From Lachnospiraceae bacterium UBA3310 (lineage in GTDB: Bacteria > Bacillota > Clostridia > Lachnospirales > Lachnospiraceae): a stretch of DNA of 64,000 bases. Where the stretch lies: the NCBI GenBank assembly GCA_002361355.1, contig DESQ01000044.1, forward strand, positions 31,494 through 95,493, written 5' to 3'. Of this stretch, positions 59,354 through 64,000 are shown piece after piece. The first letter of the stretch is position 1; every line of letters begins with the position of its first letter. A program made the position numbers and the translations under genes. Below the pieces are notes generated by a model. The model saw nothing but the letters and a program-made list of their open reading frames with translations. It searched no databases and had not been told where the DNA came from.

Positions 59354-60286
59354 CTATAAATCGCTGTCATTCTCTCTCACTACCCTTGCAGGGATTCCAT
59401 AAGCGATCACATGATCCCCAATGGGTTTATTCACGACAGAGCCCATGCCGATCACCGTGTCATCCCCGACTGTCATCTGATTTTCTATCGTGCTGGCGGA
59501 GATATAAGACCGCGCCCCCACCTTTACACTTCCGTAGAGAGCGGAAGCGAGAATGATCGTGTCATCCCCTATCACATTATTATGGGCAATCAGCGTGGGC
59601 GCTTCAATTTTTACACCGTTTCCGATTACCGTATTGTCAATCGTCCCTCTCTCGATACTCACCTGCCCTGCGATAAATACGTCATTGCCAATTTCCACGC
59701 CGCCAAAATGCTCCACCCTCGTCCTGTGTTTCGTTTCCGGGTCTTTGCTGAATCCGAAACCGTCCGTGCCAATCACCGCGCCCGACTGTATATAACAGTT
59801 TTCCCCTATTCTGACCCGTCCCTGTATCACCACGTTATGTCCGATAATCGTATGCGCCCCGATTACTACGTCCCCCGTGATCGTACAGTTACATCCGATG
59901 ATAACCGTCGGATCAATCACAGCCTCTTTTGACAGGACAGTTCCCTCCCCGACGCTTCCCTCTATCTGCTTTTCTCCCCAAAAATTGCGCAGAATTGCAA
60001 AGAATACTTCCTTTGAATTGTCCGTTTCTATGACTGTAGTGTAATCCGTTTTCACGCCTTTTTGTACCACGGCACAAGCTACCCCGTCTGCCCGCCCGGC
60101 GTTGTGATAATTTTTTTCATTTTTAATCCATGTAAGGGTATTTTCCGCATAATTGGCAAGACTGGAAAACCCGCTGATCTCCACGTCCGTTTTGCCCGTA
60201 AAAGTGTATGCATATCCCTGCTTGTCCAGCCATTCCAGGATTTTTCTTACTTTCATGATTCCGGCTCTTATCCTTTCTTCTCCCAT
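59354..60286 (-). CDS. LpxD-like hexapeptide acyltransferase
   Basis: A 310-residue left-handed beta-helix transferase. Residues 10-95 resemble the N-terminal uridine-binding domain of LpxD (ISGFSSLANYAENTLTWIKNEKNY). Residues 105-300 carry more than ten hexapeptide turns (VIIGCNCTITGDVVIGAHTI style), with the catalytic-type His in VEHFGGVEIGN and a short C-terminal tail. LpxD adds a hydroxyacyl chain to lipid A precursors; this organism is Gram-positive by its other genes, so the substrate is probably another UDP-amino sugar of a surface polymer. It lies 2 bp after a deacetylase-like gene, so the two are one unit. ATG 60256 is an alternative start. Confidence 0.85.
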   Translation of the reverse strand: MGEERIRAGIMKVRKILEWLDKQGYAYTFTGKTDVEISGFSSLANYAENTLTWIKNEKNYHNAGRADGVACAVVQKGVKTDYTTVIETDNSKEVFFAILRNFWGEKQIEGSVGEGTVLSKEAVIDPTVIIGCNCTITGDVVIGAHTIIGHNVVIQGRVRIGENCYIQSGAVIGTDGFGFSKDPETKHRTRVEHFGGVEIGNDVFIAGQVSIERGTIDNTVIGNGVKIEAPTLIAHNNVIGDDTIILASALYGSVKVGARSYISASTIENQMTVGDDTVIGMGSVVNKPIGDHVIAYGIPARVVRENDSDL

Positions 60287-60288
60287 TT

Positions 60289-61023
60289 CTATAAAACTTC
60301 TTCCGGCGGCATAATTGCCCCAAGATCCGTAATGTTATCCTCCAGCCAAACATACTTTTGACGGTTTCCTCCATTGACATACCGGACAACGGAATCGTGC
60401 AGGTCTATCTCCTGCCGGTTATACCAAAAGGCATGAATCAGAATATGAAGCCTTTCATACTGTTTTGACGAAATGATCTCTTCTACCGGCTCTCTCCATC
60501 TGCGGCGGGAATCCGATAAATATTTGAAATCTTTAAAGAAAACCTTGCCATAACTGTTTATGATACCCGGTATCTGCAAATCGGCATCCAGTATCTCCTT
60601 ACTTGGCCGGTGCATGGAAACCGTAGTTATCTTTTGCCCGACCGCCGTGCTGAGAATTTCCGCCTCCTCGGCAATTTTCTGTCTGATTCCTTCCGGATCA
60701 CCCGCAAGAAACGGATATCTCACCTCGTCGAAATGCAAACCGATCGTGTGTCCGCAGCTTATTATTTTATGGAGCGCCTGGTTGGTTCCCCTGGAAAATA
60801 CATTATAAAAATCTGAGGTCAGCAGCACAAAATAAGTGCTTGCAGCTTCCTCCTCCTGCTCAAATTCAGCCATCTCAACCGCCTTATGCACATCATAATC
60901 AATATCATGGCGCAGAATCACGCAGCGTTTTTTCTGCCTCCACGATTCATAATCCGCTATCTCATAACCATGCTCTCTCAGTTTTTGCAGCAATGCTTTA
61001 TAGCATTCATAGGTAAACTGCAT
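60289..61023 (-). CDS. polysaccharide deacetylase-like protein (WbmS-type)
   Basis: A 244-residue protein with the NodB-like fold. The metal-site start is CVILRHDIDYDVHKAVEMAEFE (D-x-D-x-x-x-x-H) and the second His is in HTIGLHFDEVRYPF. The motif TVSMHRPSKEIL and the late His in HILIHAFWYNRQE complete the site. It resembles WbmS-like deacetylases of O-antigen clusters. It would remove an acetyl group from a surface sugar. It lies 2 bp before the LpxD-like gene: deacetylation followed by N-acylation of the same sugar would be coherent. The start has AGGAGG 8 bases upstream. Confidence 0.85.
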   Translation of the reverse strand: MQFTYECYKALLQKLREHGYEIADYESWRQKKRCVILRHDIDYDVHKAVEMAEFEQEEEAASTYFVLLTSDFYNVFSRGTNQALHKIISCGHTIGLHFDEVRYPFLAGDPEGIRQKIAEEAEILSTAVGQKITTVSMHRPSKEILDADLQIPGIINSYGKVFFKDFKYLSDSRRRWREPVEEIISSKQYERLHILIHAFWYNRQEIDLHDSVVRYVNGGNRQKYVWLEDNITDLGAIMPPEEVL

Positions 61024-61042
61024 GCCCCATGCCTCCTGTTCT

Positions 61043-61080
61043 CAAAAAACAAGCCATATACCGTCAGGGCATATGGCTTA
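61043..61080 (-). terminator. intrinsic terminator after the four-repeat protein gene
   Basis: A perfect 9-bp stem AAGCCATAT/ATATGGCTT (61051-61079) surrounds an 11-base loop, followed on the minus strand by GTTTTTTG. It also lies just before the deacetylase-like gene, which may depend on read-through or on a start in this small gap. Confidence 0.85.
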
Positions 61081-61090
61081 ACTTCCGATA

Positions 61091-62176
61091 TTAGTTTCCG
61101 ATAATATCAATGGCGTGCATATAAGCATCCGAGCCGCGCGCACAGGTCACCGTTACTTTTCTGCCTCTCACCAACACCTTACATCCCGTGACGCTTCTCA
61201 CATTATCCAACTTGAGCTCCATGTCGCCGTCGTTCGTATGCAGGAACATAATATTTTCCGTCGATTTGCTGCTGACAGTTCCCGTCACCGTTGCCGGAGA
61301 AGTATTATCTACATATACGGGAATGACGCTCTCCTTGGCCGCCACAATGGTCGCTGCGTGCATAACCGCATCAGAACCACGATAAACGGCCACTGACAGT
61401 TTTCTGTCCTCCATCAGAAAAATGCCGCCTCTGGAATCCGTATTCTGATCGATCGCAATCTCCATCTGACCGTATTGTGTATCCAAAAACAACCGGTCAG
61501 AAGTTGTCTTCTTATTTACCGTACCCGTAACCGTGCTGGTATCAACACCCACCGAAGATTCCGGCGCCGGCGTCAGTGAGGAGGCGGGCACGGTCGAAGC
61601 AGTACTGCCGCTCCCAAGCGCTACACCTGACGAATCGGAAATGGCAGTCGCATGCATGTAGGCATCCGAACCGCGCACAACAGTAATCTGATAGGTCTTG
61701 TCCGCCACAAGCACAGAGCATCCGCTCATATCCGTGGTGGCGTCAAGTTTGATCTCCATATCTCCCTGCGGCGTCTTCACGTACAAAATACCGTCTTTCG
61801 ACTTCTCGCTGATGGTTCCGCTGACCGTGGAATACTTGGACGTATCCAGAGAAACCATATCGGACTTCAAACCGCTGACAATTCTCACCGCATGCAGATA
61901 CTCGTCAGAGCCATGGGCTACCGAAACGCTGACATCATAGCCAGGAAGCAGAACCTTACAGCCGCTCGCATCCGTGCTGCTGTCCAGCTTGATTTCCATA
62001 TTGCCTTCTTTCGTGGCAAGTTTTAAAAGATCTGTCGTCGTTCCCTTCATGACGCTGCCCTGCACCGTGGCAATCACCTCAGCCGCCTGCACACCCATCT
62101 GCCCTGCCGGACTCAAAACCATCCCGGCTGTAAGAGCGCACAGCGCTGAGATCCTCATAATCCTGTTTTTTTTCAT
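61091..62176 (-). CDS. secreted protein of four ~65-residue repeats
   Basis: A 361-residue exported protein of unknown function. The signal peptide is ISALCALTAGMVLSPAGQ (cleavage after about residue 31). Four tandem copies of one module follow, at about 32-96, 115-177, 216-278 and 297-361. Each reads [TV]xGTV-x-K-x-T near its start, a central GxMEIKLD-x-x-T-D-x-x-G-C and an end RGSDAYMHA-x-x-I. In copy 3 the Cys is lost (RGG). A Ser/Thr/Pro linker lies between copies 2 and 3. Modules of this length with G-D-M-E-I strands suggest small beta barrels. The ATG at 62176 has GGAGG 7 bases upstream. A promoter with a direct repeat lies ahead. Confidence 0.85.
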   Translation of the reverse strand: MKKNRIMRISALCALTAGMVLSPAGQMGVQAAEVIATVQGSVMKGTTTDLLKLATKEGNMEIKLDSSTDASGCKVLLPGYDVSVSVAHGSDEYLHAVRIVSGLKSDMVSLDTSKYSTVSGTISEKSKDGILYVKTPQGDMEIKLDATTDMSGCSVLVADKTYQITVVRGSDAYMHATAISDSSGVALGSGSTASTVPASSLTPAPESSVGVDTSTVTGTVNKKTTSDRLFLDTQYGQMEIAIDQNTDSRGGIFLMEDRKLSVAVYRGSDAVMHAATIVAAKESVIPVYVDNTSPATVTGTVSSKSTENIMFLHTNDGDMELKLDNVRSVTGCKVLVRGRKVTVTCARGSDAYMHAIDIIGN

Positions 62177-62224
62177 AATAGCACCTCCGTCAATATCGCA
62201 AACCAAATTTGGATATTCTCCCAA

Positions 62225-62248
62225 ATTATGTAAATTCCATTATGTAAA
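62225..62248. promoter_or_regulatory. direct repeat ATTATGTAAA in the promoter of the four-repeat protein gene
   Basis: Two exact copies of ATTATGTAAA (62225-62234 and 62239-62248) with a 4-base spacer lie at the predicted transcription start. Tandem sites of this kind bind OmpR-type regulators, though the spacing (14) differs from a WalR box (11). Confidence 0.45.
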
Positions 62249-62251
62249 CTC

Positions 62252-62280
62252 ATAATACAGCAATTATTCTGGAAAAGCAA
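62252..62280 (-). promoter_or_regulatory. promoter for the four-repeat protein gene
   Basis: The -35 TTGCTT (62275-62280) and the -10 TATTAT (62252-62257) have a 17-base spacer. Confidence 0.6.
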
Positions 62281-62408
62281 GAGAAAATCTGTATAAAAAT
62301 GGTTTTTTGACATTTTTCAAGGATTACATAACGTTTTTCCGTATCCCTGTCTTTTTTTCCTATTCTCTGTTATAATCTGATATGTGATTAAGAATGGAGT
62401 GCAGAAAT

Positions 62409-62816
62409 ATGAAAACAGTCAGAGTCGCCGCCGCTATCATCGTTCATGACAATCAAATCTTAGCTACCCAGAGAGGTTACGGCTCGTTCAAGGACGGCTG
62501 GGAGTTTCCCGGCGGCAAAATCGAAGAAGGCGAAACGCCCAAACAGGCGCTTGTCAGAGAAATCCGGGAAGAACTTGACACAGAAATCGAGGTTGGCGGT
62601 CTGTTCGACACCGTAGAATATGACTATCCAGCGTTCCACCTGTCAATGGACTGCTTTCTCTGTACGGTCAAATCCGGAAATCTGGTACTAAAAGAACACG
62701 AAGCGGCCAGATGGCTGACACCGGAAACATTAGGCAGTGTAAACTGGCTTCCGGCGGATATAGAGTTGATCGAGAAATTGAAAAAAGCGTTTCCTCTGCT
62801 GAAAGAGCAAGCTTGA
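62409..62816 (+). CDS. Nudix (MutT-like) pyrophosphohydrolase
   Basis: A 135-residue Nudix enzyme. The Nudix box is complete: G-KIEEGE-TPKQALV-REIREEL-D (residues 37-59). It resembles the small MutT/CTP group of Firmicutes that hydrolyses oxidised or surplus (d)NTPs. The start MKTVRVAAAIIVHDNQIL and the end DIELIEKLK are typical. The ATG at 62409 has GGAG 9 bases upstream; a frame extension of 5 codons has no site. A -10 TATAAT stands about 30 bases upstream, but the -35 is weak. It is convergent with a GNAT gene with 9 bp between stops. Confidence 0.93.
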   Translation: MKTVRVAAAIIVHDNQILATQRGYGSFKDGWEFPGGKIEEGETPKQALVREIREELDTEIEVGGLFDTVEYDYPAFHLSMDCFLCTVKSGNLVLKEHEAARWLTPETLGSVNWLPADIELIEKLKKAFPLLKEQA

Positions 62817-62825
62817 AACAATCGA

Positions 62826-63338
62826 TTAAATTGGGACGGGCTGTCTGTAGATATACCTGACTTCCCGTAAAGCTTTTCCGCCAATGTTGTCATCTAAATA
62901 ATCATCGGTTCGCTGAAAGCCAAATCGCTCATAAAACCGTCTTGCCCTGATGTTTTCTTCAAGAACCCATAAAAAGATATGTTCATATCCCGACTTTTTT
63001 AATTCTGAAACAGCGGATTGCAAAAGAATTTTCCCATAACCCTTCCCTATATAATCGGGCAGTAAATATAAAGAAACGATTTCTCCCCAATCCTCAAGCT
63101 GTCTCAACCTGGATTTACCAAAACTGCTCGTCCCGACAAACATATCATCCTCCATACAAAGTAATGTCCTCCGATCAGGATGATCCAAGCCTGATACCCA
63201 CTGTCCCGCTGGAATAGAGTCAAGATAATCCTGCGGTATGATGCCGGCATAGGCATATTTCCAACTTTTTTCATATATTCTGCTGATTGCTGTTCTGTCG
63301 TCGTCAGGTGTGATGTAACGGACTTCTATGATACTCAT
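62826..63338 (-). CDS. GNAT family N-acetyltransferase
   Basis: A 170-residue acetyltransferase. The acetyl-CoA motif is VSLYLLPDYIGKGYGKILLQ (Q/R-x-x-G-x-G/A in G-K-G-Y-G-K). Motif B is in HIFLWVLEENIRARRFYERFGF, the usual C-terminal GNAT signature. The substrate is unknown. Its ATG overlaps the stop of the short RelB-like frame by ATGA, so it is translated by coupling to that fragment. It is not of the TacT/AtaT toxin type as far as I can see: it lacks their length and neighbour type. It may be a resistance or detoxification enzyme. Confidence 0.9.
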   Translation of the reverse strand: MSIIEVRYITPDDDRTAISRIYEKSWKYAYAGIIPQDYLDSIPAGQWVSGLDHPDRRTLLCMEDDMFVGTSSFGKSRLRQLEDWGEIVSLYLLPDYIGKGYGKILLQSAVSELKKSGYEHIFLWVLEENIRARRFYERFGFQRTDDYLDDNIGGKALREVRYIYRQPVPI

Positions 63339-63508
63339 TCATCTACCTCGATAATATCGTGCTCCACACCCTTTCCAGCATTGAGAGCTTCCACACCTCT
63401 ACGCAAATGTGCCATATTACTTTCAGAGTAAAACGGATCCGCAGACACCTCGAATGATATCCGCCTTTTCTTCACATCATCCTCTATACGTAAACTAATT
63501 TGAGCCAT
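63335..63508 (-). pseudogene. RelB/DinJ-type antitoxin with internal deletion (57 codons)
   Basis: The frame has a clear start (GAGGTGG 4 bases before the ATG). Residues 1-14, MAQISLRIEDDVKK, are the N-terminus of a RelB/DinJ antitoxin. They are joined in frame to RRISFEVSADPFYSESNMAHL and on to HDIIEVDE, its C-terminus. The 30-35 residues that normally lie between (the second and third parts of the ribbon-helix-helix, LxLTMSTAIxIFLKK type) are missing. So it cannot bind DNA as usual. No toxin gene (RelE/YafQ) follows; the next gene is a GNAT enzyme, joined by an ATGA overlap. Probably an eroded toxin-antitoxin locus, kept as a leader cistron. Confidence 0.8.
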
Positions 63509-63681
63509 CGTTCCACCTCTTTCCTTATGACGCTTTCAGGATATATTATATGGTAGCATTTATAAAGTATTTTGCTATACGATTTTTACAACTAAAAACA
63601 GTCAAAGTAAATAGCAGGCTGATTTTGCTTCTTCAAACAACTTTCCGATTACCATTTTTGCATCTTATTCCATTACCTTCC

Positions 63682-63981
63682 CTATCCCTGAATCCCCTTT
63701 TCAATGGCTGATGCCAATGCCCTTAAGTGATTGATTGTTCTTTTCGCGCCTCTTAATGTATATCTCACATTTTCCGGTGACTCTTCTTCATTATCCCTTT
63801 GCAATATGCCAATTTCCTCCCCGGAAAGCATTTCAAATACACCGAGCAATTCATCCAAAGATGGCGATATATTTGAATTTAGTAACAGCAAAAATAAATC
63901 CCGCGGCGAAATACCTTCTAATCGTTCCTGTTCGCTTAGAAATGTTGAAACAACTTCTGAAATAATATCTAACTTTCTTTT
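63682..63981 (-). pseudogene. open fragment without an ATG start, unknown
   Basis: A 100-codon frame ending at 63682 and closed upstream by two TAG codons (63982-63987). It contains no ATG before codon 48; a TTG at 63891 is the best formal start. The visible sequence has a helical, acidic N-terminal part (ISEVVSTFLSEQERLEG) and VRYTLRGAKRTINHLRALASAIEKG. I do not recognise it. It is probably a 5'-truncated or frameshifted gene whose remainder lies beyond the window edge. No function is proposed. Confidence 0.35.
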
Positions 63982-64000
63982 CTACTACAATATATTTATG

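Noticed and set aside
62225..62248. ATTATGTAAA repeats considered as a WalR box
   Set aside because: The TGTAAA units are separated by 8 bases, not the 5 required by the consensus.
62826..63508. GNAT plus antitoxin considered as a TacT/AtaT-type toxin-antitoxin pair
   Set aside because: Those toxins pair with DUF1778-type ribbon-helix-helix antitoxins; the fragment here is RelB-type and the enzyme looks like an ordinary GNAT.

Overview
The window reads as a chromosomal segment from a low-to-mid GC Gram-positive anaerobe of the class Clostridia, most likely Lachnospiraceae. The evidence is the gene set (bifunctional BirA, DUF6145-type and DUF6020-type proteins, DUF4163/DUF3298 lipoprotein, SleB-type hydrolase, RelQ-like synthetase), strong AGGAGG ribosome binding sites, and an S-box (SAM-I) leader on metK. 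There are no rRNA or tRNA genes, insertion sequences, phage genes or CRISPR arrays. Most genes lie on the minus strand.

Layout. 1-4.7 kb: a housekeeping run birA, DUF6145-like, dus, an unknown gene, greA and lysS (lysS runs off the left edge). 4.7-16.8 kb: argF, an SPFH/NfeD membrane pair, a SleB-type wall hydrolase with a WalR-like box, proC, a SpoU methyltransferase, pfkA, dnaE and riboswitch-controlled metK. 16.8-25 kb: envelope genes (a polytopic protein with a G7 tract that breaks its natural start, murA, a LysM-G5-M23 peptidase, a coiled-coil membrane protein, a small (p)ppGpp synthetase and a DUF6020-like protein). 25-36 kb: hemolysin III, UDP-sugar genes (galE and a UDPGP-family pyrophosphorylase), a DUF4163/3298 lipoprotein, a DUF4422 glycosyltransferase, two divergent MATE transporters, a MotA-like plus membrane-anchored LuxR pair, and a NimA-like flavoprotein beside the remnant of a MocR-type regulator.

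36-48 kb is the most unusual region. An sstT-led operon carries a polar amino acid ABC transporter whose binding protein appears circularly permuted. It is followed by three homologous membrane-anchored beta-helix/FG-GAP-like proteins, with a GH25 muramidase on the opposite strand between the second and third. A second, conventional amino acid ABC operon follows. sstT and the GH25 gene share an identical 21-bp sequence that starts at the -10 box.

48-64 kb: a PocR-domain hybrid histidine kinase with a response regulator, a DNA-deoxyinosine glycosylase, an OmpR/kinase/FtsX-type ABC four-gene unit, cysK-metQ under a CymR-like palindrome, a deacetylase-like plus LpxD-like pair, a secreted protein made of four 65-residue repeats, a Nudix hydrolase, and a GNAT acetyltransferase translationally coupled to an internally deleted RelB-type antitoxin. 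The right edge looks like scrap sequence. Functions come from reading motifs and family resemblance by eye; no database search was run.
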